Assembly (NCBI GenBank): GCA_024509875.1
Contig: JAMPIV010012161.1
Coordinates: forward strand, 26,138-90,137
Direction: 5' to 3'
Source of the DNA: Oreohelix idahoensis
Taxonomy: Eukaryota; Mollusca; Gastropoda; Stylommatophora; Oreohelicidae
DNA length: 64,000 bases
Shown: positions 31,290-42,868 of the stretch, piece after piece
Position numbering within the stretch: position 1 is the first letter of the stretch
Layout of the letters: every line of letters begins with the position of its first letter
The notes under the pieces: generated by a model
Database searches by the model: none
Seen by the model: the letters and a program-made list of their open reading frames with translations, nothing else
Told to the model about the DNA's origin: nothing
Made by a program: the position numbers and the translations under genes

Positions 31290-33726
31290 TGTGGTAAGTT
31301 GGGATATTATAAATATTTATGGGGGACTTAGTGTACTGACTGAGATCAGCTGTGAAGGTATCTGTATCTAATAAGTGTGGTGTGTTACAGATGACCTTAC
31401 TTTGCTACCACATTTAGATCTCAATCAGACTTATTCTGGAATATTGTGATGACTACGTTGAATGTCTAGGGTTATGATAGTGATGAAGTGTATGTTCACA
31501 ACAACCAACAGACAGATAAACACTTTAATTAAAATCCACAATACTTTACAACACTGTGACACGCACATACATAGAACACTCTATAAGACTATCTTAAATA
31601 AGTCAAGTGTTAACTTTTAAAATATGTATTAGTTCCTTTCAATAATAGATATCCTGATTCAACTACAGAGTGAATCAGGAATCACAATCAAATGTAATCA
31701 CAAGTTGTATATACACATTTTATACATAGGATCTTTGTCCTGACATATAATATTATTACAATATGTGTGTAAGTTGTGAGGTAGTACTATGAGGTAATAC
31801 TGGCTCATAAAGCTAGGTTGTTTTTTGTCATCATGACTTCATGTGTTTGTTACTGGTGGAAATAATATTGGAAAGGTTCACAGTTTCTTTTTATTTGAAA
31901 ACTAATAATTGTCCCTCTTGATTTAATGTACAGTCAATTTTAGAGGGGGGTACACAAGATTGAGCTGCTCTGGCCAACGAAATCTTATCTTCTGTGTGGG
32001 CGGCAGGAAAACTGTCTCCTCTGCTCGCTTGCTTCTCAGTTTTCTTGAAAAACAACACTGGTCGATATCTTGAACAAGGAGTATGCTACCAGCCTCTGGA
32101 TTCAGCAAAACTCAGACCAGGTGCTGCTCTAATACTTCAGTACCACGGTCCCTGAAATAAGAAGGTTGTACCTCCTACTTCAAAACTAATTTATAATCTA
32201 TTTCCACACTGAAGCACAAGACATAACAAACACAGAGCTCAGCGCTGTAGGCCAACTGCTAGCTTCTCATGTAACAATATACACCAGTATTCCTCTCCCT
32301 AATGGTTACAACGCCTCTGCAATTCCAGCATTAATTCCTTCTATACAATAAGATAGGTGTCATAGTACTATTTGGCAATCCCATCTATGCCTATGCAGTT
32401 ATACTCCTCTCTGACAAGTTTTTTTTCATGGTGGAGCAATATCTAGGCTTTGCCTCATGTTTGCTATTGAACCACACACATACAGACATAATTTAACAAT
32501 TCACATTCAATTTTCATCTAAAAGATATCAAATATGTCTAGCTTACCACAATTCAAGAAAATATTAAACAAGTACGTTGACAGGCGATGAGTTATGGCAC
32601 AATTTTGATCTGCCTCTGTCCCAGGCTTTTATTAGAAAAATATGAGCTGGTTCTCAACGCACTTGCTTCTCACAAAGTTTATTTTCAAAAAGTGGCCCTG
32701 AACTGACGCTTCTAATTGACTATATCAAATGGTCTAACCAATGAGACCATGTTTACAAGAGCCTTTGAAAAAATTTACCCTTCCTACCGTTTCCATTAAC
32801 AACCAAAAATAGTATTAGCAGTCGACTAATCATGTTTCGCCTTACATATTATTCTAGCCAATCAAATCGGATCTAACGTGTTGGCCTCATTTCCCCTAAA
32901 GCAGTGTCCAAACACGCCATTATGAGCAAATATGATTTTGTGCTGTCAGACAACACCACTATAATATTTTGGCTATAATTTGTTAATTACTAGACTATTG
33001 GCGTAACACCTAACATATTCTTTGTCAGCAAGTCCTAAGGCACCCAAATATATAAGTTTAATGGAGCCAAGTGGCTTCGTTACAAATATGTATTATTCTA
33101 GGAAAGTCGTGTATTTGTTTTTTTATTTATTGTTTTAGAACCGCCACCTGTTCTGCCTTTTCGACTGTTCTGTCAGTATAAAGTCAGGATTTCAGACATA
33201 AAACAGTATTGTGTCATGTTTCTTAATAAGCATTAAACATGTTTTTTAAAACCTTACCTCGTATTGGTAGTGTTTTTTGTCACTGTTTATTTGAAAAAAA
33301 TCAAGCCTGCATGCCTTTCGCGTGGGGTGGCATTAATTTTCAATCGCGAGACGACGTGGTAGTATTGCATGCGTTCCTCTGTACATCTCTCTCTCTCTCT
33401 CTTCTAAGCCCGTCTGTCTTTTAGTTTACGTAGGGCATATAATGACATTAATGTAATATTAAATCTAGGTCATTACGCAGTGTGTCTATCAAGGTCGTAT
33501 AAGAAATATAGTACCAGTTTTATTTTTTAGAAACGCGTGTAGTTTATGCAGACGGAGCATATAAAGGGGTTTTCTTGTTTAGCTAGTATGACGTTCTATA
33601 ATACAGGCGTACGCTATTGTGACCGCACTGTTCTTTTACCATTCTTCTTTCCTTTTATTGAATTACTTCGTTAGGCTTTACATTTACTTTCTAATTTAGA
33701 TATGTGGATTAGAATTTCTCACGACA
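31290..33726 (-). repeat. 5' LTR of the Gmr1-like element
   Basis: The minus-strand ends are TGTCGTGAG and TTACCACA, the canonical TG...CA. It is 2437 bp and non-coding apart from short frames. The two LTRs are collinear apart from small indels. Confidence 0.92.
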
Positions 33727-34197
33727 GTATGCCTTCACACTAGATGCTTTAACCTCGCAAGGCGGAAGGCAAAAACAAAAATCAGAAGGGTCACTATAAG
33801 AGACGCTGCAGTTGCCACTCAAAGTCAATAGGAGCTTCAGAGTCTGATGAATCGCTTCACCCAAGCAAGAAAAAACTTTGACCTCACAATATGTCTAAAG
33901 AAAACAAATGTGCTGCGTCAGGATGTGGATGTTGCACCAGTTATCATTATCAATAGCTATGAATTGTCACTGGTGCACCATTTCACATACCTGGGGTCAA
34001 CCATCAACGACAAATTCTTTCTGGACAAAGAAATTGACAGCGGCATTGGCAAAGCTGCAACCATCTTCGCCCGCCTCACAACGCGTGTTTGGGGAAACTC
34101 CAAACTCACAACGAAGACCAATGCTGCGGTATATAACGCCAGCGTCACCAGCACACTTCTATATGGCAGCGAGACATGGGCCCCCAATGCTAAGCAA
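33727..34197 (+). pseudogene. RTE-like LINE B, segment 2 of 3
   Basis: The plus-strand reading from about 33750 (FNLARRKAKTKIRRVTIRDA) enters MNRFTQARKNFDLTICLKKT (33847), FTYLGSTINDKFFLDKEIDS and LLYGSETWAPNAKQ. The catalytic FADD block expected between IRD and AAVAT is missing through a small deletion. At 34197 it is cut by the TG...CA insertion; the C-terminus continues at 38640. A frame running on to 34413 enters that insertion and is not part of the protein. Confidence 0.85.
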
Positions 34198-35460
34198 TGT
34201 CACAGGAATAGTGACATACAGTGTCTATCCGCATTACATGACGTCAGAACAGAGTCGGCAGTCAATGAGAGAGAGAATACTCTCAGACCTAGTTACGAAA
34301 AAGGGGGAAATGTTAGGTTTGACGTCAGAGAGGAATATAAGCCAAGATGGAGACAAGACCCAGTTAACCAACGAGTCCAGGGGACAGATGATAAGAAAAT
34401 CAAAAGTAATTAGACCTGAACTCAGATTGGTAAATGACCTTAGGGTGGCTACAAAATTGCTGAATTGCGTTGTGTTATAAAGAAAATAGATAAGGAAGAA
34501 TCGTGTAATGAAATATTTTGGAATAATAAGGAAGGAACTTTTCAGGGGTGATCCGTTAGCTTAGGAAATGGAAGTTAGGGCTGTGCAAAGATGGATAATC
34601 AAATCATAACTGTCTCCCTTGGTATTTACCATAATTGAACCACTAGAGAAATTGGTTGACACTAGAACTCAAGAGTGAGATTCTATTTGTACCACGTACT
34701 TTTATAAAGTAACATACTCCTTAGAGATATTTTCCGACGCTGTTATTAAATATTGCTACGAATATATGACCGCTAACCTGTATGCCAGTAGAGTCAAATT
34801 AAACCAATGCCCAGACTAACTCAGACCTTGAGTTATATTACACAAGAATTAGGGAGTTCCTGTGTTCGTTGTTGGCAGTTGAGTTAAGATAGACAATTGT
34901 TATTCACGTTCTGTCCATCGTGATTACCACTGCTACCATAGTTGGTTCACACAACACGTAGAACTACGTGCCAGCTGTCGCGAGAGGGTAGATGGTTATT
35001 GAAATTAATTGATATCCTGGACATAAAAGTGTGTCAGATGATACCAGGATAGTGCCAGATAAGAGACTGGTCTTACAAGTAATACCCCCTTCTCTGAAAA
35101 GAGTAAGGGTGTATAGATATCAAAGGTAGGATCAAGCTGTATAAGTTCCTAGAGAAGATGGTAATATATTACTCTAAGTCCCTACGGGCTCCCTCTCCAG
35201 ATCCTCCTCTGTTAATATTATTATTAACTCTGCTAGGGGTAATTATTTAATTAAATTTACCAACAAGAACTGTAACTTAACTTAAAGAATTTAAGTAAGT
35301 CTGCTGGTAAATAGTTACAAGTTATTTGTACAGTTACTCTTTTCTGTTTGAAAATTTTAAAAAGAAATCATAATACAACATTAAATAAATAATAAAATGT
35401 TCAACAAAGTCTTTCACTGAGTTAAAATGTCTATCACTATGGAGACAGTCTTGCTTGGTT

Positions 35461-35464
<4 letters not shown>

Positions 35465-35499
<35 letters not shown>
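35465..35499. repeat. (CT)n microsatellite
   Basis: Uninterrupted CT units. Confidence 0.95.
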
Positions 35500-35502
<3 letters not shown>

Positions 35503-36236
35503 TAAGTAATAGTTAATTTCACAGTTCTGATTGAAGATCTACACTGCTATTGTCATCATGAAATGTTAATTTTATTTTTGGTGAACAGGGATATGCTGTA
35601 CAGTTGCCTTTGTGGGCAACTTATCTGAGTCACTGAAGATGGCTCCCTCTGATGTTGGATAGAATTAATTTCTGTAATTCTTCCAAATGGTGTACACGAG
35701 ATGTCTGGCCCTCTGACATAGACCGGCACTGCATCCGTCGTAACCTCAGTAAGAGATGCCTCTTGTATACTTGTTAGGTTTACAGGATAAAACCTAAAAC
35801 GAAGTTAAATGCAATCCCTGTATTTTTCAATCACTATCCCTCTATGACACAGATGGGATGATAGACAGTTTCAGACAGCGTGCTAGCAGATGCACAAGAT
35901 ATAATATAGTAGCAACAATCAATTCAGTTCACTGTGATCATAAATTTCTTCTACATTCTTATTTATAAGCCTTTTCCCATGATCCGCCTCCCTACAATAA
36001 TTTGGTTGTGAATAAAACTACTAAGTAATATATCAAACTATACAGTAATCCAATTCCTTTCATCCTTCCTTATGTTCCTGGTATGTGTCTCATTCCATTA
36101 AGAAATACTTTTTTAAATACATTTCCAAACTTACAGACACACTTTGGTCATTATTCGCAATTATTTTGAATATTCCCAAGGTTGGCTTTGCCTCCAGAAT
36201 TACACACAAGCCTGTAAGTTCACCAGCAACACACTG

Positions 36237-37540
36237 GGTTCTTGTGCGTTAATTCACCGGTTAAATCAAATTCTGGATATTTATTACCCAAACTGATAAC
36301 CGTACTTTTTCTTGACTGAAAAAGGTTGATTTCACATTGTGATTTGGGAGGCAAGTTAAAAAAAAAAAAAAAAGCGTTTCTCGTGCATTCTTAGTTGACA
36401 CGCTTACGACAGACCCGCCCTCACCCCCCCCCCCCCTCCCCTTTCCGTATTTTTTTTAAACTTTATAAACCAATAGAACGGAATAGAATCAGTTCTACAA
36501 GTTAACGGTACACAGGAAACCAGGGAAATCGCTGCCGTTGCCTTCTCTAACTCAAGATCAGAGTGAGGTACCCATTTACAGCTGGTTAGACTGATGCGTG
36601 ACACCTGTTCCCTTCCTCGCTGCCGTTGCCTTCTCTAACTCAAGATCAGAGTCAGGTACCCTTTTACAGCTGGTTTGACTGATGCGTGACACCTGTTATG
36701 GAGAGTTAGACTTCACCATACTAGGTCCAGCATCGAGAGATGGGGCCTACCTAGCTATAAATGGGTACTTAACTTTGAGTTAGGGAAGGAAAAGACAGTG
36801 AGGAAGGAAACTGGTCTCCCCACCTCTCGATGCTGGACCTAGTATGGTGAAGTCTCTAACACTCCATAACCAGCTGTAAATGGGTACCTTACTCTGATCC
36901 TGAGTTAGAGAAGGCAACGGCAGCGAGGAAGGGAACAGGTGTTACGCATCAGTATAATCAGCTGTAAAAGGGTACCTGCCTCTGATCTTGAGTTAGAGAA
37001 GGCAACGGCAACGAGGAAGGGAACAGGTGTTACGCATGTCTTACCAGCTGTAAAAGGGTACCTGCCTCTGATCTTGCGTTAGAGAAGGCAACGGCAGCGA
37101 GGAAGGGAACAGGTGTTACGCATCAGTCTAACCAGCTGTAAAAGGGTACCTGCCTCTGATCTTGCGTTAGAGAAGGCAACGGCAGCGAGGAAGGGAACAG
37201 GTGTTACGCATCAGTCTAACCAGCTGTAAAAGGGTACCTGCCTCTGATCTTGCGTTAGAGAAGGCAACGGCAGCGAGGAAGGGAACAGGCGACCCCACCT
37301 CATAAAGCTGGGACCCAGTACATCGAAGTCTATAACATTTCACTCCCCAACGGCAGAATGTGCTACGTTACTACAACCTTACAAACGGCAGGCGTGTTTA
37401 AAAAAAAATTCTAAGCAACGGGGGAGGGGGGAGAGGACAATGTGAAATGACACTTTTTCAGTCAAGAAAGAGTACGGTGCTCGGTTTGGGTAATAAATGT
37501 CCAGAATTTAATTTAACCGGTGAATTAACGCACAAGTACC
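36237..37540. mobile_element. Foldback-type element with tandem-repeat arms
   Basis: The termini are GGTTCTTGTGCGTTAATTCA and the complement of GGTACTTGTGCGTTAATTCA, with about 115 bp of terminal inverted similarity. It is flanked by a perfect 8-bp repeat ACACACTG (36229-36236, 37541-37548). Inside, an 88-bp unit is repeated in one orientation at 36540-36718 and in the opposite orientation, about five copies, at 36869-37290, around a central palindrome (36715-36865). There is no coding capacity. The superfamily is unsettled: GG termini with an 8-bp duplication would fit several DNA transposon groups, including Merlin and foldback-type MULE-like elements. Confidence 0.88.
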
Positions 37541-37609
37541 ACACACTGTAATTTTCTAACACATCTACACACTTCCTATCGTACAGGTGGATTAATCACT
37601 AGAAATACA

Positions 37610-37612
<3 letters not shown>

Positions 37613-37697
<85 letters not shown>
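37613..37697. repeat. (TA)n microsatellite
   Basis: About 42 TA units. Confidence 0.98.
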
Positions 37698-37702
<5 letters not shown>

Positions 37703-38639
37703 CTTACCCTCAGGCATACACACAGACGAGCTGTTAATGGCTGTTTAAGGTCTGCTTTCAAGTACAGAAGGCAAATCGCTTCCACTAACACATGCTTTTT
37801 TTTGCCGCTCTCTGTGGCTTTCAAATATTGTGACTGACCTGATTCTGTTAGACACGCGCTATAAATAGTGTCGCCTCAAGCGTCCGAGGTAGTACCCCAA
37901 CGAATGTGTATTGAGTTCAGAAAATATTGGTAAATTTTGCCAATTGTACAATTCAGGAAAACTAAGATTTTATTTATCTACGTTATTCCTGGAGTGATTT
38001 TATTTATCTAAAGTTTAAAATACGCCCTATAATATTCTACATATTTCTAGTAAACAACCTTTTTCATTCCTAAATGCATTTTATTGTATGCGTAAGTTAC
38101 ACAGCTAAATAATGGACTAACCTGAAGCTTCGATGCATTCAACTAGAGATTTCTCCCGTCCTATATCAGTATTTGTAAAAGTATTAGTATTTACGGGTAG
38201 AGCAACATCCCTAATATCGTTTTGGTAGCCTCTTCCAGGTGGTACTTCTTTCACAATGATGTAGTTAATTGTCCTTTGATGCTTGTTTGCACATATTTGG
38301 ACTTCCATTTTATTTATCCAAGGCTGCAGTAAACACGGCATAACGGAGCGTTCTGATTGGCCTGTGTATCTTGCAGTTCTTACAATGTATGGCGCGTGGT
38401 GTGGTCAGAGTTACTTAGAATTCGTGTTGTGATACAGACGTCACTTCACGACACCGGCTACAAAGATAGCTGTCCCTCAATTAGACCCTGACTGCACCGT
38501 GTTGTCACTGGGATTACTTACCACTATACAGATCGAATCATAGAGAATGATAAAGTCATCAGCTTTCTCTATGTCCAATTAAGTAAAATCAACGCGAAGT
38601 ACTAAAAATAGAGTTCATTACCATCTTCCCACTGTGACA

Positions 38640-39140
38640 GGAAGAAAGAAGGCTCAATATCTCCCATCTACGGTGTGTACGCCACATCCTCGGTATTTCG
38701 TCTAAGGACAAAGTGACAAACGTCGAGGTGTTGTCACGAGCAGGCCTTCAAAGCACTTACGTAGTGCTTAGACAGCGCAGACTACGCTTGCTTGGCCATG
38801 TCCGCCGCATGGAAGATGGTCGTATTCCGAAAGATATCTTTTACGAACAACTGGCAGATGGCAAAAGAACAGTTGAGCGACCGCAGCTGATGTTCAAAGA
38901 TGTGTGGAAGAGAGACATGAGGGCACTGGACATAAATCTAGCAACCTGGGAGGATAAAGCTGTCGATCGCATCAAGTGACGATGCTCTCTCAACGCAACC
39001 TCACATTGGGCGAAAAGAAGCTCTCCCGGCAAGCAGAAGAGATGATAAAACGTCGAAAGGAACACCAGGAAAATAAACCGCTGAGGGCTGTCCACTAAGG
39101 GGCGCATTCCCATAGTCAGTTATGACTGAAGTGGCTATTA
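38640..39140 (+). pseudogene. RTE-like LINE B, segment 3 of 3 (C-terminus)
   Basis: The plus-strand reading gives ISHLRCVRHILGISSKDKVT, LSRAGLQSTYVVLRQRRLR, LLGHVRRMEDGRIPKDIFYE and KRDMRALDINLATWEDKAVD, ending at a TGA at 38977-38979, with degenerate continuation to about 39100. This is the DNA-binding-like tail downstream of reverse transcriptase in RTE-like proteins and directly continues segment 2. The 3' untranslated end lies near 39140. Confidence 0.87.
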
Positions 39141-39158
39141 TTATAGTATAATTACATA

Positions 39159-39505
39159 CAGGTAGTTCTCTGTTTCATTTACTCGAATTCGAACTTACGC
39201 GCGCACATTTTTTAGGCAGTTTTTTTTTCTTTACGCGCTAAACTCAAAGTTACGCGACCCGATATTTAGACATTTGAACAGTATATTGTATCTGCACACC
39301 AACGTGAGCGCGCGCGAGAGCACGATGACAGTTTGAATGTTTCCGTGGGGGAGTTTGTGGAAAGCATTCACTATTAAAGCTGCACGTTCACTAATCAAGA
39401 CTGAATGGAATGAAGTTCCGCAGCCATGCATGAATAGTGTGTGTTGGGGAAAAAGCTGCAACCTCACTTCTGTCATGACTTTGAAAGCTTTAGCGTTGAT
39501 GACAA
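39159..39505 (+). mobile_element. pogo/Tigger-like fragment
   Basis: CAGGTAGTTCTCTGTTTCAT after TA, with GAACTTACGCGCG and AGTTACGCGACCC repeats, resembles Tigger-type termini. A frame from 39337 reads FPWGSLWKAFTIKAARSLIK and WNEVPQPCMNSVCW, similar to the C-terminal region of pogo/CENP-B-type transposases. It is cut by the Tc1 element at 39510. No catalytic DDE residues are visible. Confidence 0.45.
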
Positions 39506-39509
39506 TATA

Positions 39510-41047
39510 TACTGAAGCACATTAAAAACGCACCACTATTATATATACTGATGCCGAGAAGAAGGAAATAAAAAGTCTGGGAATGGATTTTCCCCGTGTT
39601 TGTCATGAGGTAGAGAGCGAATGGCTGCTGGAATGGAAAGTGCATGATTCAACCCAAAGGTTTGTGTACAGACTACATGAAAACAATGAAAGTTACATGT
39701 GCAACACGATTCCCAACAGCTATGACCCTGAAAATGTGTACGCGTTGTGGCAGTATACTCGGTATAAAAATACCGTTGAGACAAAACACCCAGTACATGT
39801 GCTTGAAATGCCACGACTATCTGAAAACGACCGCCAACGAGCCATTGGTATGTTGGAGATCGGAATGAGCTCGCGGGCCATTGCCAGAAGGATGAATTGC
39901 CACCACAGCACTATTGTACGATTCAGTGAACGTTACGGAACCACTGGCAGTGCCCGGGATAGACTTCGGAGTGGCCAACCACGAGTTATTACCCCTGCGC
40001 AAGATCGGCATATTGTGCTGAGTCACCTAAGGAATCGTTCTCTCCCGGCAAGTCAAACAGCAAGAGCAATAGTGGGTAGACGTGGGCAAGTCTCTCGAAT
40101 GACAGTCATACGACGACTCAGAGATACAGGCCTTACTGCAAGACGACCTTATGTTGGGCCAAACTTGACTCACAGACATCGTCAGCAGCGCCTGCAATGG
40201 GCAGAGCAACATGTCAGATGGACTAGACTGCAGTGGAATGCTGTCCTTTTCACAGACGAGAGCAGATTAACATATCCTTTGCTGATGGACGTATGCGGAT
40301 TTGGCGACGGTGTGGAGAGCGCTTTGCAGATTGCTGTGTTCGTCAGCACAACAGATTTGGAGGTAGCAGTATTCACATTTGGGGAGGATTCAGTTTTCAG
40401 CATCGCTTGCCTCTTCACGTCTTCCGTAGAAATTTTAATGCTGTGACATATCGAGATGAGGTTCTGGATGCATTGGTTGTTCCTGCGTTCACAAATTATC
40501 CAGACTTGCAGATTCTCCAGCAGGATAACGCACGTGCGCACACCGCATGCATTACGCAGCAATATCTACAGCAGCAGAACATTGTGACGATTGATTGGCC
40601 TGCCCTATCACCAGACATGTCCCCTATAGAACATCTGTGGGACGAGCTTGGACGCAGAGTCTACAGGCAAGGTTCTCCAGCTAATCTGCAACATCTCGAA
40701 GCTGCTCTTACACGTGAATGGGACTTGATTCCCTGGAATTTCCTTCAGAGACTTGTGCGTTTCATGCGGAGCCGCTGCCAAGCTTGTTTGCAAGCACACG
40801 GTGGACATACCAGATACTGAGGATAGTGTGAATGAATTTTTTTATTGGTTGCATTTTTGGTTTTCTCCCTTGCCTGCACAGAATGCAATGAATTTCATAA
40901 CAATCAAATGTACAAATTAATGACCAGCATGGATTCATAGGAAAATGAATAAAGATTCCAAATATGTAAACTTGTAAACACTTATATTTACATTTCACAC
41001 TCTGTTCCTGGATTATACAGGTGGTGCGTTTTTAATGTGCTTCAGTA
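39510..41047 (+). mobile_element. Tc1 (DD34E) transposon B
   Basis: Inverted termini of about 30 bp (TACTGAAGCACATTAAAAAC then GCACCAC and its complement at 41018-41047) with TA on each side. It is 1538 bp, normal for Tc1. The TATATA context makes the exact boundary ambiguous by two bases. Confidence 0.93.
39808..40820 (+). pseudogene. Tc1-family transposase B, one frameshift
   Basis: The likely start is MPRLSENDRQRAIGMLEIGM at 39808, although the frame is open from an earlier ATG at 39583; relatives begin near MPRL. N-terminal helix-turn-helix SSRAIARRMNCHHSTIVRF, then a second DNA-binding region. Catalytic residues are Asp in LFTDESR (40255-40257), Asp in QQDNARAH (40524-40526) and Glu in SPIEHLWDE (40629-40631), 34 residues apart between the last two. 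A single-base deletion near 40265-40268, right after the first Asp motif, moves the frame; the second part ends with GGHTRY at 40820. It is otherwise complete (about 337 codons), so inactivation looks recent. Confidence 0.93.
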
Positions 41048-41659
41048 TATATTAAGGATAGTGTGTGACGAGATGGTAATTATTGGTGTATCTAGATGAT
41101 ACCAGGTGATAGTGCCAGACAAGAATTCTGGACTAAAAGAAATACCACAGTCTCAGAAAAGAGCACTGGTGTATGGATGGCACAGGTTATAGTCAGGCTG
41201 TAAAGTACTCTTGTCCAAATAGTGATGTAGCAGATCAAGAGCCTATGGTGCCCTCTCGTTCAGACTAACCTATGCTTAAACAGTACTGAAATTCCAATTT
41301 AAAAATTCAAAATTGAACAAAAAGAAATTTACAAAGTTCCAAGGTACAATTAATGAATCAATTTATTTATAGTGATTTCTCCTCTTCTTATCTTTGAAGG
41401 AAATTAAAAATGATATTTATATGGAATTATATATTACACAATAATTAACAGTTACAGTTATATTGTACACAACTACAGCGTCTCTGGAATAATTACTCTG
41501 TAAACTGAGTTTGGTAATAAAATGTCTCTTCATCCGACTTCTCGCTTGTAAATTGTTACAAATGTTCATGTGTCTCAGAGTTAACTTCACGTCTCATGTG
41601 ATGCTAATCTGCAATTTCCCAGACCAGAGTTCTGTACTAGGTTGACGGGGTGAAACAAT
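41048..41659. other. Non-coding, related to the family-2 LTR-like insertion
   Basis: GATGATACCAGGTGATAGTG and following sequence (41090-41290) resemble 35037-35180 (GATGATACCAGGATAGTGCC). It may be a truncated relative of the insertion at 34198-38639. No gene seen. Confidence 0.45.
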
Positions 41660-42008
41660 TGTAGTCATTTTTTTTTAATTTAAAGTGTTTGCTACTTTTC
41701 TTTGTTGCACGCACCTTTCAACCATCTACATGTACATGGAGCTGTTGGTTACATCGGGACGTGTTTCCTTTATTGTAATATGTTTTTGTTTGTATTTATT
41801 TTATACTATATTATCTCTAGTAGGTATTTTCCTTGTGTAGTTATAGCCTAGTTCAAAATGGCTTTTTTTAATCCAAAATATGATATTTTCTAAGCTGGTA
41901 TGTTTTTAATTTTCACTTACGGTTTTTTTGGTTAATCTGTATGTATCGGGGGAGGGGGGGGGAGTCTTTCACCAGTGTGGACTACTGGCTCGGATCCTTA
42001 TTTATTTT

Positions 42009-42851
42009 TTATATGTTAGCTTTAGTTTTTGTAATATAGTGTTTTATTAACTTTTGCACTTCTGAAGGTGTCTTTGTGCCTATGCGATTTTCAACACTCA
42101 TTTCTACCTTGTGGTTACTACAGTATATCTTAATGTTTTGCCTCTGCTGGTCATATTTTTTGCAGTCCACCAGAAAGTGTCTAATTGTGTTTGGTTCTTG
42201 ACACTCTTCACATGTGGGTTCCTCAATCATGAAATATCCCGTTCCAAGCTTGAGCCTCAGCAATTTTTTATTAATTGGTATTTTTAGTTCATCTTTTATT
42301 TGACATTTTTTGCTTGGTTTTTTTAGGATTTTATTTGAGTGTCTTGCTTTTTTACTTTGGTCCCATGCTGTTATCCACTCTTTAGTTATTGCTTGAGCAA
42401 TTAAGCTCTTAATTTCAAACTTCCCTAAGCCTACTTCAATTTTGTTATGGCTAGTTCTTCCCCCTTTGGCTTCTTTGTCTGCAAGCTCATTTCTTGCTAT
42501 CCCCACATGTGATGGTATCCATGTTAGTGTTGCACAGCATCCTATAGTGTGCAGATATGTATTAACCTGTAGTATTTCCTCTATAATATCTGGCCTGCTA
42601 CATTCACTTCTGTTTCTGATAGCTAATACTGATGAAAGGGAATCAGTTAGAATGGTTACTTTATTTGGTGGGTTTTCTGCAGCTATTTTTAAAGCTTTTA
42701 GGATTGCCACTGATTCTGCTGTAAAGATGGATGTATTACCTGTTACTTTGTATCTTTTATAAATTTTTAATTTTGGTATTGCTATTCCTGCTCCTAATTG
42801 TCCTTCTTCATCTTTTGACCCATCTGTATATATAGTTAGGCTATTATTCAT
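42009..42851 (-). pseudogene. I-group LINE: RNase H and C-terminal CCHC
   Basis: This domain degrades the RNA strand during element copying. Catalytic positions look intact: IYTDGSKDEEG (Asp), FTAESVAIL (Glu), ILTDSLSSVLAI (Asp) and WIPSHVGIARNELADKEA (His, Asp). It is followed by a zinc-knuckle-like CEECQEPNTIRHFLVDC (C-x2-C-x7-H-x4-C) near residue 215-231. The frame is open for 280 codons, but it is separated from the reverse transcriptase by a frameshift near 42860. Confidence 0.9.
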
Positions 42852-42868
42852 ATACGGTTCTGTGTACT

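Larger units (their letters stand above)
24086..33726 (-). mobile_element. Ty3/gypsy LTR retrotransposon with Gmr1-type gene order
   Basis: This minus-strand element has 2.4-kb direct LTRs (31290-33726 as 5' LTR, 24086-26515 as 3' LTR) and an internal region of about 4.8 kb. Domains in order are: gag with coiled coil, zinc knuckle, aspartic protease, integrase (HHCC, DDE core, GPY), reverse transcriptase, RNase H. Integrase lying upstream of reverse transcriptase is the Ty1/copia order but the proteins are Ty3/gypsy-like, which is the hallmark of the Gmr1 group. Several frameshifts and at least one nonsense codon inactivate it. It interrupts LINE B; the flanks read (minus strand) GCATAC and GCATGT, a possible decayed duplication. 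Confidence 0.9.
34198..38639. mobile_element. TG...CA LTR-like insertion, family 2
   Basis: The ends are TGTCACAGGAATAG and CCCACTGTGACA. It splits one LINE coding region exactly: the protein reading resumes at 38640. Flanks are GCAA (34194-34197) and GGAA (38640-38643), a possible 4-bp duplication with one change. No retroviral-type gene was seen. It contains the foldback element at 36237-37540 and a (TA)n run; without the foldback element it is about 3.1 kb. The part around 34985-35400 resembles 41054-41500. Confidence 0.65.

Noticed and set aside
33908..34480. 190-codon plus-strand frame
   Set aside because: It is an out-of-frame shadow of LINE B segment 2 running into the LTR-like insertion.
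37576..37824. 82-codon frame with a Tyr-Ile run
   Set aside because: It is produced by the (TA)n microsatellite.
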